Shown here: positions 14,001-25,800 of the stretch, piece after piece
Layout of the letters: every line of letters begins with the position of its first letter
Position numbering within the stretch: position 1 is the stretch's first letter
NCBI GenBank assembly: GCA_965243335.1
Contig: OZ251545.1
Coordinates: 3,596,001-3,660,000 of the forward strand
DNA length: 64,000 nt
From: JAJDXW01 sp965243335
GTDB taxonomy: Bacteria; Pseudomonadota; Gammaproteobacteria; HK1
Reading direction: 5' to 3'
Notes under the pieces: model-generated
What the model was told of the DNA's origin: nothing
Database searches by the model: none
Seen by the model: the letters and a program-made list of their open reading frames with translations, nothing else
Made by a program: the position numbers and the translations under genes

Positions 14001-16850
14001 CCACGCCGCTGTTCCCGCTCACCGTCGCCGAGACGGTCACTTCCTTGTCCGGCGCGTCCACCGTGTTGTCGACCGCCGTCACCGTCACCGTGCCGGTGCT
14101 GCTGGTCTCCCCCGCCGCGATGGTCAGCGTGGTGTCGGCGCTCAGCGCGAAGTCGCCCGACGCCGCGTTCGTCCCCGCCGTCGCCGCCACCGTCAGCGTC
14201 ACCGCCTCGCTCGACGCGCGGTTCAGCGTCGCCGTTACCGTGCTCGACCCCGGATTCGTCCCGTCCGACTCGTCGATCGTCGCCGGACTCAGCACCAAGG
14301 TCGCGGCTGGGGTCGCTTCGTCGTCGGTCAAGGTCAGCGCCGCGCCGGTCACCGACACCGTCGCCGATTCGGCGGCGGCTTGGGCGTTGACCGCCGTGCC
14401 CGTCACCGTCACGGCCCGATCGCCTACGTTGTCCACGACGTCGTCCACCGCCGTGACCGTCACCGTGTCCGCCGCATTCGCGGTCTCACCCGCCGCGATC
14501 GTGATGGTCGTGTCCGACGAATCCACGGTGTAGGCGCCGTCCACCGCCGTCACGGTGATCGTGGTGTCTTCGCTCGATTCGTGGCTCAAGGTCGCCGTCA
14601 CCGTCGTCGCGCCGCCGTTCTCGGAGATCGAGGCGTCCGCCACCGCCAAGGTCACCGTCGGCGCGGCTTCGTCGTCCTCGATCGTCAGGGTCACGCTCGC
14701 CGGGGCGGCCACCCCGCTGTCCCCGCTCACCGTTGCCGAGACCGTCACTTCCTTGTCCGGCGCGTCCACCGTGTTGTCGACTGCCATCACCGTTACCGTG
14801 CCGGTGCTGCTGGTCTCCCCCGCTGCGATGGTCAGGGTGGTGTCGGCGCTTAGCGCGAAGTCGCCCGATACCGCGTTCGTCCCCGCTGTCGCCGCCACCG
14901 TCAGGGTCACCGCCTCGCTCGACGCCCGGTCCAAGGTCGCCGTCACCGTGCTCGACCCGGGGTTCGTCCCGTCGTGCTCGTCGATGGTGTCCGGCTTCGA
15001 CGCATCGGGTTCGGACAGCGCCAGGGTCACCGCCGGCGTGGCTTCGTCGTCGGTCAAGGTCAGCGCCGCCCCGGTCACCGCCACCGTCGCCGACTCCGCG
15101 GCAGCTTGGTCGTTGGCCGCCGTGCCCGTCACCGTCACGGCCCGATCGCCCACGTTGTCCACGGCGTCGTCCACCGCGGTGACCGTCACCGTGTCGGTCG
15201 CGTTCGCCGTCTCGCCCGCCGCGATCGTGATCGTCGCGTCCGACGAATCCACGGTGTAGGCGCCCTCGACCCCCGCCACGGTGATCGTGGTGTCCGCGCT
15301 CGACGCATGGCTCAAGGTCGCGGTCACCGTCGTCGTGCCGCCGCTCTCAGCGATGGTGCTGTCCGCGACGGCCAGGGTGACCGTGGGGGCCGCCTCGTCG
15401 TCCTCGATCGTCAGGGTCACGTTCGCCGGCGCCGCCACGCCGCTGTCCCCGCTCACCGTCGCCGAAACGGTCACCTCCTTGTCCGGCGCGTCCACCGTGT
15501 CGTCCACCGCGCTCACCGTCACCGTGCCGGTGCTCGTCGTCTCCCCCGCCGCGATGGTCAGGGTGGTGTCGGCGCTCAGCGCGAAGTCGCCCGACACTGC
15601 GTTCGTCCCCGCGGCCGCCGCGATAGTGAGCGTCACCGCCTCGCTCGAAGCCCGGTCCAGGGTCGCCGTCACCGTGCTCGAACCCGGGTTCGTCCCGTCG
15701 TGCTCGTCGATGGTGTCCGGCTTCAAGGCGTCGGGTTCGGACAGCGCCAGGGTGACCGCCGGCGTGTCTTCGTCGTCGGTCAAGGTCAGCGCCGCGCCGG
15801 TCACCGCCACCGTCTGCGAGTCCGCGGCAGCCTGGTCGTTGGCCGCCGTGCCCGTCACCGTCACGGCCCGGTCGCCCACGTTGTCCACGGCGTCGTCCAC
15901 CGCGGTGACCGTCACCGTGTCGGTCGCGTTCGCCGTCTCGCCCGCCGCGATCGTGATGGTCGCGTCCGACGAATCCACGGTGTAGGCGCCCTCGACCTCC
16001 GCCACGGTGATCGTGGTGTCCGCGCTCGAGGCGTGGCTCAAGGTCGCCGTCACCGTCGTCGTGCCGCCGCTCTCGGAGATCGAGGCGTCCGCCACCGCCA
16101 GGGTCGCCGTCGGCGCGTCGTCGTCGTCCGTGATCGTGCCGGTTCCGCTCGCCGCCCCGTCCGCGAGGGTTGCGTTCGACGGGGAGCTCAAGGTCACGAC
16201 CACCGTCTCGTCGGGCTCGTCGATCGCGTCGCCGGTCACGCTCGCCGAGACGGTCTTGCTCGTTTCGCCGGCCGCGAAGGTGAGCGTCCCGCCGGCCAGC
16301 GCCGCGTAGTCCGTCCCGGAATCGGCCGTCCCCGCGCCTCCGTCCGCCCAGACGACCGTCACCTCCTTGCCGCTCGCCGCGCTCAGCGTCACCGCCCAGT
16401 CGAGCGACGCGCTCGCGCCGGCCGCCCCTTCCGCCACGCTCGGCGCGGAGATCGACAGCGCCGGCGGATCGTCGTCGTCGGCGATGGTCAGGGTGAGGTC
16501 GGCCGGGCCGGTCACCCGGACGTCGTTGGCCGCGCTCCCGGACACGGTGACGCTCTTGTCGTCTTCGTCCAGCGCGTTGTCCACCGCGGTGATCGTCACC
16601 GTCCCGGTGCTCGTCGTCTCCCCCGCCGCGATGGTCAGCGTCGCCGCGGCGCTCAGCGCGAAGTCTCCGGCCGCGGCGTTCGTCCCCGCCGCGGCCTCCA
16701 CCGTCACCGTCGTGTCGGCGCCCGACGCCTTGTCCAGGGTCGCGGTCACCGTCGCCGACCCAGGGTTCGTCCCGTCGTGCTCGTCGATGGTCGCGGCCGA
16801 GAGGGCCAGGGTCACCACCGGCGGCTCGACCACGGCCGCGAAGAAGCTGA
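2150..16850 (-). repeat. Calx-beta-like repeat array with a 690-bp period
   Basis: About forty modules of two alternating types (TIDEHDGTNPGSxTVTATL and ISENGGTTTVTATLSHASS) each end in a TLTDDE or TIEDDE acidic tail typical of Calx-beta folds. A pair spans 230 codons. The recurrent plus-strand string caccgtgtag falls at 2321, 3011, 3701 and 4391, exactly 690 bp apart, showing codon-exact amplification. Acidic DDE tails suggest calcium binding, as in the Calx-beta family. Near-identity of neighbouring units implies recent homogenisation and makes assembly error a real possibility. Confidence 0.8.
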
Positions 16851-19800
16851 GCGACGCCTCGTCGCCGTCGGTGTCGGTGGCGGTCCAGGTGTATTCGGCC
16901 CGCGCCCGCGTCGCGGTCGGCGCGCCGGAGACCTCGCGCGTCGCCGCATCGCGGACCACACCGTCCGGCAGGCCCGAATGCGGCGCGGCCGCGGTCAGCG
17001 CGTAGGTCACCCGGCCGTCGCCGCCGTCCGCCTCGGGCAGGGTGAAGGCGGCGATCGCCACGCCCTCGATCCACTCCTTTTCGGCGATGGTCGCGTCGCC
17101 GAAGGTGGGGATGCCGTCCACCGCGGCGGTGAAGGTGAGCTCCGCCCGGTCGCCGTCGGCGTCCGTCGCCGTCCAGGTGTAGCCGGTCGCGGCCAGGGTC
17201 TCGCTCGGCGTGCCGGAGACCTCGCGCGTCGCCGCGTCGCCGGTCAGGCCCGCGGGCAGGGCCGGGGTCAGCGCGTAGACCAGGTCGCCGTCGCCGCCGG
17301 TGGCCGCCGGCAGGGTGAAGGCGGTGATCGCCTCGCGCTCGGTCCACGTCCGGTCGTCGAGGGTCGCGTCGCCGAAGGTCGGCAACAGGTCCTCGTACAC
17401 CTCCAGGTCGAAGGTGAGCTCCGCCCGGTCGCCGTCCTGGTCCGTGGCCCGCCACGTGTATTCGACCGACTCCCACACCTCGGTCGGCGTGCCCTGCAGC
17501 ACGCGCCCGTCGAGCTCGACGCCGGCCGGCAGCACCTCCTGCCTGAGCACGTGGACCAACGGGCCGTTGCCGCCGGTCGCCTCCGGCAGGGTGACCGCGG
17601 CGATCCGGGAACCCTGCCGCCACGACAGGTCGTCGATGGTCGCGTCGCCGAAGCTCGGCGCGGTGTCCTCGGCCACCGTGACGTGGAAGGTGAGCGAGGC
17701 TTCGTCGCCGTCGGCGTCCGTCGCCGTCCAGGTGTATTCCGTCCGCGCCGCGACGGCGTCCGGCGCGCCGCTCACCCGGCGGTCCGCCCGCGACACCCCG
17801 CCCGGCAGCGCCGGCGAGAGGGCGTAGGTCAACGGCTCGTTGCCGCTGAGCGCCGCCGGCAGGTCGAAGGCGTCGATCGGGTCGTCCTCGATCCACTCCT
17901 GGTCGTCGACCGTCGCCTCGAAGCGCGGCGTCAGGTCGGGCAGGACCTGGATGGTGAAGTCGAGCGTCGCCGCGTCGCCGTCGGCGTCCGTCGCCGTCAA
18001 CCGGTAGGTGGCCGGGTTCGCGTCGACCGCCGGCGTACCGCTGATCCGGCCGCCGCCGAAGGCGCCGGTCGAGGAGGCGGACCAGGTGAGCCCGCGCGGC
18101 AGGCTCAAGGTGGACGCCGAGGTGCCCGGCCCGGTCAGCGCGTAGGTGAGCGTCCCGTCGCCGTCGGTCGCCGGCGGCAGGGTGAAGTCGACCGGCACGC
18201 CCACCGTCCAGACCCGCGCCGGCGCCACCGCCGCGCCGAAGGTCGGCGTCGGCCGCGCGGCGCCGCCGACCCTGAACCTGCCGTCGTTCACGATGCTGTT
18301 GGTAAAGCGGAGCTGCGCCGCCTTGCCGCCCGGCCCCGTGATGCTGGCGCCCTCCAGGCGCAGCGCGTCGGCCGCGATGCTGATGCCGTCCGGGTCCCGG
18401 TCGCCGTGCTGCACCGTGTAATAGAAGTTCGGATGCCTGCCCCGGTAGGAACTGAGAGGCCTGCCAAGGCTGTCGGACAGCGGCACGCGGCGCGTGACGC
18501 TGCCGACCTGCAGCGCGACCGTCGGCGTGCCCGTGACCGTCACCGTCTTGTTGTACTCGACGAAGATCTTGAACCGCTCGCCCGTGAGGAAGGTGTCGTG
18601 GCGGGCCGATCCCGAGAGCTTCACTTCACCTGTCGCCGCCGGGTTGGAGCTGCCGTCCACCTTGAACCGCGCGTCGTTGGTCATCGCCTGGCTGCCCAGA
18701 CCCAGCGCCGCCGCCGCCCCCAGCCGGCTGCGCAGGGTTGCGCCGGCCGGGAGCGTCAAGGCGCCGGCGGCGATGGAGATCCCGTCGGCGTCCCGGTCGG
18801 ACGGCCCCACCGTGTGAACGAACTCCAAGGCGGGGATTGGGGTTAGCAGCCGGCCGTTCAGCCGGTGCGTGGCGTTGCCGATGGCGAGCGCCAGCCGCGG
18901 ACCCCCCCCGCTCGCGACGATCGGGACGTCGAACGTGACCCTTACGCGTATCTCTTCCCCAAGGGTGAAGGTCTGGTTGCTCCGCGGGAAGCCGATCATG
19001 GTGACGCTGGTCACGCGCGGCGTCACGACGGCGCCGGTTACCTTGTGCGCCGCCTGGGCGCCCAGCGCGTGGCTGCCCAGGGCGAAATTCACCGGGTTGC
19101 CTTCCCGCCGCCGCAGGTTGCCGGCCAGCGCGCCCGCCGCGATGGAGATGCCGTCCGGGTCCCGGTCCGTCGTCAGGACCGTGTATTCGTAGTACACGTT
19201 GCGGGAGTGCTGGGGCCCGAGCGAGAGGAGGAGCGTGGCGTGGCGCGTGTTGTCGCCGATGGTCAGCGCCAGGCGGGAAGACCCCGACCGATTGTTGACG
19301 AGCTCGCTGAACGTCACCTTCACCCGGATCTTCTCGCCCGCGCCGTAGCCGGCGCTGTTCGCCGGGGTCGTGTTGATGGAGACACCGGTCACCGTGGCGG
19401 TGCGTCCGTCCACCTTGTGCGACGCCTGGGCGCCGAGCGCGTGGCTGCCGAGGCCGGGGTTGTGGACCTTCTGGACGATGCGGCCGAAGCCGGCGTAGGT
19501 GATCCCGCCGTGGGAGTCGAGCGCGTCGGCGGCGATGGAAATGCCGTCGGGGTCGTGGTCGGGGTCCTGCACCGTATAGCGGAAGTCCACGCTGCGCCCG
19601 CTCGAGGCGTGATACATCGCTTGGCGCGTGGCGCCACCGATGGTGAGCGCCAGCCTGGGCCTGGAGTCGAGTAACGAGGTGCCGAGCCACGCGGTCGTCT
19701 GCACCGTGACGTCCTTGTTGAACGTGACCCGCACCTCGATGGTCTCGCCCTGGTCGTACCAGCCGTCGCTCTGGAACGAGCGGACGGAGACCCCCGTCAC

Positions 19801-22800
19801 CACCGGCAAGGGGTTGTCGGCGCCGTTCACCTTGTGCGAGGCCTGGTTGCCGAGCGCGTGGCTGCCGAGGCCGAGTCCGGCGTTCGTGCCCGCGACGTTG
19901 CGGATCGTCCCGCTGTTCAGGGTCAGCGCGCCGGCGGCGATGGAGAGGCCGTCGGGGTCGACGTCCGCCGCCGCCACCACGCGGCGGAAGATCTGCGCCG
20001 TCGGACTCGTACCGGCGCGGTTCCAGGCCGCCTGCGCGGTCGCCGCGCCCAGGGTGAGCGCCAGGTTGGGCGTTCCCGAGACGCCCACCGCCTGGTCGAA
20101 GCGCAGCTCCACCTCGATGGCCTCGCCCCGCGTGTAGGTGTCGCCGCTCGCGGGTGTCGAGATCACCCGGACCCCGGTCACCGCCGGGGCGCGCCCGGCG
20201 CTGCCGTCCACCTTGTGCGACCCTTGGGCTCCCAGCGCGTGGCTCCCGAGCCCCAGGATCGCGTTGTTCCCCGCCGCGTCGCGGATCAGCCCGCCGTTCA
20301 GGGTCAGCGCGCCGGCGGCGACGGCGATGCCGTCCGTGTCCCGGTCCTCCGCCTGCGCGGTGTAGCGGAAGCGGAGCGTCGCGCCGGACACGGAGAGGAA
20401 GGTCGCCTGGCGCGTCCTCCCGCCGACGTCGAGCGCGAGCCGCGGCGCGCCGCGCACCATCATGGCGCCCGTGCCCGTGCGCTCGAAAGTCACATCGACG
20501 CGGATCTCCTCGCTGGCCCCGTAGGTGTCCCCCGAGAGCGGCGTGGAGGCGACGCTGACCCCGCTCACCACCGGGCGCGCGCCGGCGGCCTTGAGATGGA
20601 ACACGAGCGTCGCGGCGTCGCCGTGGGAGTCGGTCGCGCTCAGCGTGTAGGCGGTGCGCGGGCTCTCGATACCGGGCGTGCCGGAAAGCAGGCCGCTGGA
20701 GGCGTTCACGCCCAGCCCCGCCGGCAGCGTCGGCGACACGGCGTAGCGGAGCGCCCCGTCGCCGCCGGTCGCGGTGGGCAGCGCGTGGGTCGCCGCCGTG
20801 CCTGCGGTCAGGGCGAGGTCGGGGCCGGCCGCCGTGCCGAACACCGGCCAGAGGCCGGTCCTGCTCCCGTCCACCTTGGCGTTGGCGAAGGCGGCCCGCG
20901 CGTGGCTGCCCAGGTCGAGCACCGCGTCCTGGCCGTCGGCGTCGCGGATGGTCCCGCCGTTCAAGGCCAGCGCCCCGGCGGCGACGCCGAGCCCGTCCGT
21001 GTCGGCGTCCGCCGCCGCCACCGTGTAGGAGAAGCGGACGTAGGCGTTACCAGTGCCGGCGGCGGCGATGGCCTGGCGGGTCCGGCCGCCGATGGCGAGC
21101 GCGAGGCGCGCCGCGCCGGTCACCGTCACCGTCTGGTCGAACGCGACCTGCACGGTGATCGTCGCGCCCCGGGTGTACGTGCCCGCCTGCTGCGGCGTGG
21201 AGTGGATGCTCACCCCGGTGACCCGCGGCGGGCTGCCCACCTGGTGGCCGGAGGCGTTGGTGATGGCGTGGGAGCCCAGGCCGAGCGCGGCCCGGGTCGA
21301 GCCGCCGCCCGCGTCGAAGATGCCGCCGTTGCCGCTGGCGGGGGGCGCGAGCGCGCCCGAGCCGATGCTCACGCCGTCGGTGTCGTAGTCCTCCTGCCGC
21401 ACGGTGTAGTCGAACACCAGATAGCCGTTCCGGGTTCCGGACCAGGCCGCCTGGCGCGTCACGCCGCCGACGTCGAGGGTGAGGGTCGGAACCCCCGTCA
21501 CGCTCACCCCCTTGTCGAACTTGACCCCGGCCTTGATCGTGGTACCCGGCGGGTACATCGAGTGCGCCGCCGGGGAAGAGAGGAACTTCACGTCCGAGAC
21601 CCTCGGCGCCCGGGCCGAGGCCACGGTGAGGGTGAAGCCGAGCGCCGTCGCGTCGCCGTCGCCGTCGGTCGCCGTCCAGGTCCAGGCCGTGCGCGCCGCC
21701 GACGCCGGGGGTGTGCCGGACAGCACGCGGGTCGCGGCGTCGAACGACATCCAGGACGGCTGCTGCGCCGACGTCAGCGCGTACGAGATCGTGCCGTCCC
21801 CGGTCGCCGCCGGCAGGGTGAGCGAGGACGCGGTCCCGGCCACCCAGTGCTGCGCCTGGATCGTGGCCGCCCCGAAGGAAGGCGCGGTGTCGCGTATCCG
21901 GTAGGCCGGGTCGTTGGTGATGGCGTGGCTGCCGAGGCCGAGCAGGGCGGGCTCGCCCTCCCGGTCCCGCAGGGTCATGCCGGAGGGCAGGGTCAGCGCG
22001 CCGGCGGCGATGGAGAGGCCGTCGCCGTCGAAGTCCGAGGGCTGGAGGGTGTACTGGAACCCGAGCACCTGGGAGGCGTCCCGGCCGGTGCTCCGCGCCA
22101 AAGTCCGGCTCACGTAGTCGTCATGGGCCGCCTGCCGGGTCTGGCCGCCGATGGTGAGCGCGAGGCTCGGCGAGCCGCTGCCGCCGAAGACGACCGCCTG
22201 GTCGAAGGCGACCGCCGCGACCACCACGGCGGGGGCGAAGCGGTTGGTCGCGGTCTGCCGCGGGTCCGCCCAGCCGGACGGCTGACTGCTCCAGCAGCAC
22301 GCCTGCTCCGTGGTGTCGAGCTTCACCTGCACCACCCGGGGCGGCGTGGACACCTTGTGGCCGGCGGCGCCGACGACGGCGTGGGCCCCGAGCCCGAGCC
22401 GCGCGTCCTCGTCCCTGGCGTTGCGGATGGTCCCGCCGTTCAAGGTCAGCGCGCCGCCGGCGATGGAGATGCCGTTGGCGTCCCGGTCGTTCGCCGCCAC
22501 CCGGTAGCTGAACGTGATCCTGCTCTGCCCCGCAACGTGGCGCCCGCCCGCCTTTCGGGCCTCGCTGCCGATGGTGAGCGCCAGGTTCGGCGCGCCCTCC
22601 ACGGTGACCGCCTGGTCGAAGGTCACGTCGACCGTGATCGTCTCGCCGGCGTCGTAGGCGTCCCCCGACGCCGGGCTGGAGGTGATGGCGACGTCCGTCA
22701 CCACCGGGTCGGTCACTACCGACAGGTGGAAGGTGAGCGTCGCCGCGTCGCCGTCGGCGTCGGTGGCGGTGAGGGTGTAGGAGTCCGTGGCGGCGGCGGT

Positions 22801-25800
22801 GGTCGGCGTGCCCGAGATCGTGTGCGTGGCGGCGTTCCAGGCAAGGCCGGCCGGCAGGCTCAGGGTCTCCGCCGCGCCCGGCCCGGTGAGCTCGTAGGCC
22901 ACGGTCCCGTCGCCGCCGGTCGCGGCCGGGAGCTGGTCGTTCACCCGCAGGTCCAGGAGGTAGCGCCGCGGCTCCGACGCCGACGCCGACGCCGGGAAGG
23001 AGGGCGCCGTGTCCGCCACCCGGTAGTCCGCCTGATCGTCGATGGCGTGGGCGCCGAGGCCCAGCGCGGCATCCTCGCCCTCGCCGTCGCGGATGGTGGC
23101 GCCGTTCAGGGTCAGCGCGTTGGCGGCCACCGAAATGCCGTCGCCGTCGTGATCGCCCGGCTGGAGCTCGTAATAGAACGACACCCCGGTGGTGCTGCCG
23201 GCGTTGAGAAGGGTGTCGTAGGCGGCCTGGCGGGTGGCCGCGCCGATGCCCAGCGCCACCTGCGGCGCGCCGGTGACGGTCACGTCCTGGTCGAAGGTGA
23301 TCGTGACCAGCACGATGCTCGGCGCAAAGCGGTTGGTCGGGGTCTGCCTCGGGTCCGCCCAGCCAGCCTCCCGCTCGGCCCAGCAGCACCGCCAGGACGT
23401 CGCGTCGAGCTGCACCCCGGTGACCTTCGGCGGAGCGGAGACCTTGTGGCCGGTCTGCGCGGCGAGAGCGTGGGAGCCGAGCCCGAGCCGCGCGTCCTCG
23501 CCCTTGGCGTTGCGGACGGTGGCGCCGTTCAGGGTCAGGGCGCCGGCGGCGACGGCGATGCCGTCCGCGTCCCGGTCGGCCGTCCCCACCGTGTAGCTGA
23601 ACGAGATCCTGCTCTCGCCGGTGGTGTGGCTCCCCGCCGCCTGCCGGGTGGCGGCGCCCATGGACAGGGCCAGTTGCGGCGCGCCGGTCACCGTCAGCGC
23701 CTGGTCGAAGGTGACGTCGGCGGTGATCGTCTCGCCGGTCTTGTAGGCGCCGCCCGACGCCGGGCTGGAGGTGACGGCGACGCCGGTCACCACCGGGTCG
23801 GTCACCACCGAGAGATCGAAGGCCGCGGTCGCCGTATCGCCGTCGGTGTCGGTGGCGGTGAGCGCGTAGGAGGCCGCCGCCGTCTCGCTCTCGGGCGCGC
23901 CGGAGAGCGTGCGCGTGTCCGCGTCCCAGGAGAGGCCGGCGGGCAGGGAGAGCGTCGCCGCCGTCCCCGGCCCGGTAAGCGCGTAGGTCACCGGCGCGTC
24001 GCCGCCCGCCGCCGGCAGCTCGTCGCTGACCGCCACGTTGAGCAGGTAGGGCCGCGCCGCCACGGTTCCGAAAGCCGGCTTCGCGTCCCGCACCGTGTGG
24101 CCGGAGTCGTGGGTGACGGCGTGGGTCCCGAGCGAGAGGACCGCGGGCACGTTGCCGTTGCCCTTCAGGTGGGAGCCGGCCGGCAGGGTCAGGGCGTCCG
24201 CGCCGATGCTGATGCCGTCGCCGTCCCAGTCGCTGGCCGTCACCGTGTAGGAGTAGCGATACGGGGCGATGCCGTAGGCCAAGGCGTTCCATGGCACTTG
24301 CCGCGTGTTCGCCCCGATGGTGAGCGCGAGACGGGGCCACCCCCCGTTCCCGCTGTGGACGACCCGCTGCGACCAGGACAGGTCCACGTCGATCGTCTCG
24401 CCCACGTCGTACGTGCCGTTCGCGCCGGGGCTGGAGCTGATGGTCACGCCGGTGATCCGCGCCGGCGTGTACACCTTGTGCGCCGAGGCGTTGGTGATGG
24501 CGTTGGCTCCGAGCGCGAGCGCCGCGTCCGTGCCGTCGGCGTCGCGGATGGTGGCCCCGTTGAGGGTCAGCGCCGAGGCGCCGATGGAGATGCCGTCGGA
24601 GTCCCGGTCGTTGGCGGTGACGGTGTAGCTGAACCCGAGCCCTTCCCATTCGCTCCCTCCATTGAACGTGCTCGCCGACGCCTGGCGCACGTCGTCGCCG
24701 ATGGCGAGGGCCAGCCGCGGCGACCCGATGATCCTGACCGGCCGCGAGAAGGTGACCCGGACGACGATCTCCTCGCCCACGTCGTAGCCGTCGCTGCCGG
24801 CCGGGGTGCTGGTGACGTTCACCGCCTCCACGGCGAGGGGCGTGGCCACCGAGCCGTCCACCTGGTGCGCCGCGGCGTTGGTGATGGCGTGCGTCCCCAG
24901 CGCCGTCGACGCGGCCACGCCGTTCGCGCTGTCGGTGATGGCGGCGCCGTTCAGGACCAGCGCGCCCGTGCCGATGCTGATGCCGTCCGCGTCGCGGTCC
25001 GCCGCCTGCACGGCGTACTCGTAGAGGATGCCGCCGCTGCGGTGAAAGCCGTCATAGCGGGCCTCGCGGGTCGTCCCGCCGACGTCCAGGACCAGCTTGG
25101 AGTTGAACAGATTGCCCCCGTTGATCGGGCGGTCGAACTTGACCGTGACCTGGATCAACTCCTTCAGGCCGTAGGCGCCGTTGGCGTAAGGCTTGGAGAC
25201 GATGGTCACGTCGGACACCGCCGGCGCGTCCACCACCGTGATCGTGAACGGGCCGAGCGTCGCCCGGTCGCCGTCGGCGTCGGTGGCGGTGAGCGTGTGC
25301 GTGGTCGCGCCGGCGACGGTGGGCGTGCCGGTGATGGTGGGGCGCGCGCTCCCCAGCGCCAAGCTGGCGGGCAGGGCCGGCGAGATGCTGTAGGTGAGCG
25401 CACCATCGCCGCCCGCGGCCAGAGGCAGGTTGGTGGCCGTCGCCGCGTCCTTGGCCAGCGTCCGGGCCGCGGCGCCGGCGGCCTGGGAAAAGCCGGGCTG
25501 CGTGTCGCGCACCGTGTGCCCGGCGGCGTCGATCCTGGCGTAGGCGGCGATGGCGAGCGAGGCCGGCGCCGCGGCGGCGTCGGCCCCCACGATGGTCCCG
25601 CCGTTCAGCGAGAGCGCCCCCGCGCGGATGCTGACGCCGTCGCCGTCGAAGTCCGACGCGGTCACGGTGTACTGGAAGGAGAGGTCGTCCACGTCGCTGC
25701 TGCTGCGCGAATAGGCCGCTTGGCGGACGACACCGCCGACGTCGAGCGCGAGGCGCGGCGAGCCAGTCACCGTGACGAGCTGATCGAACTGGATGTGCGC

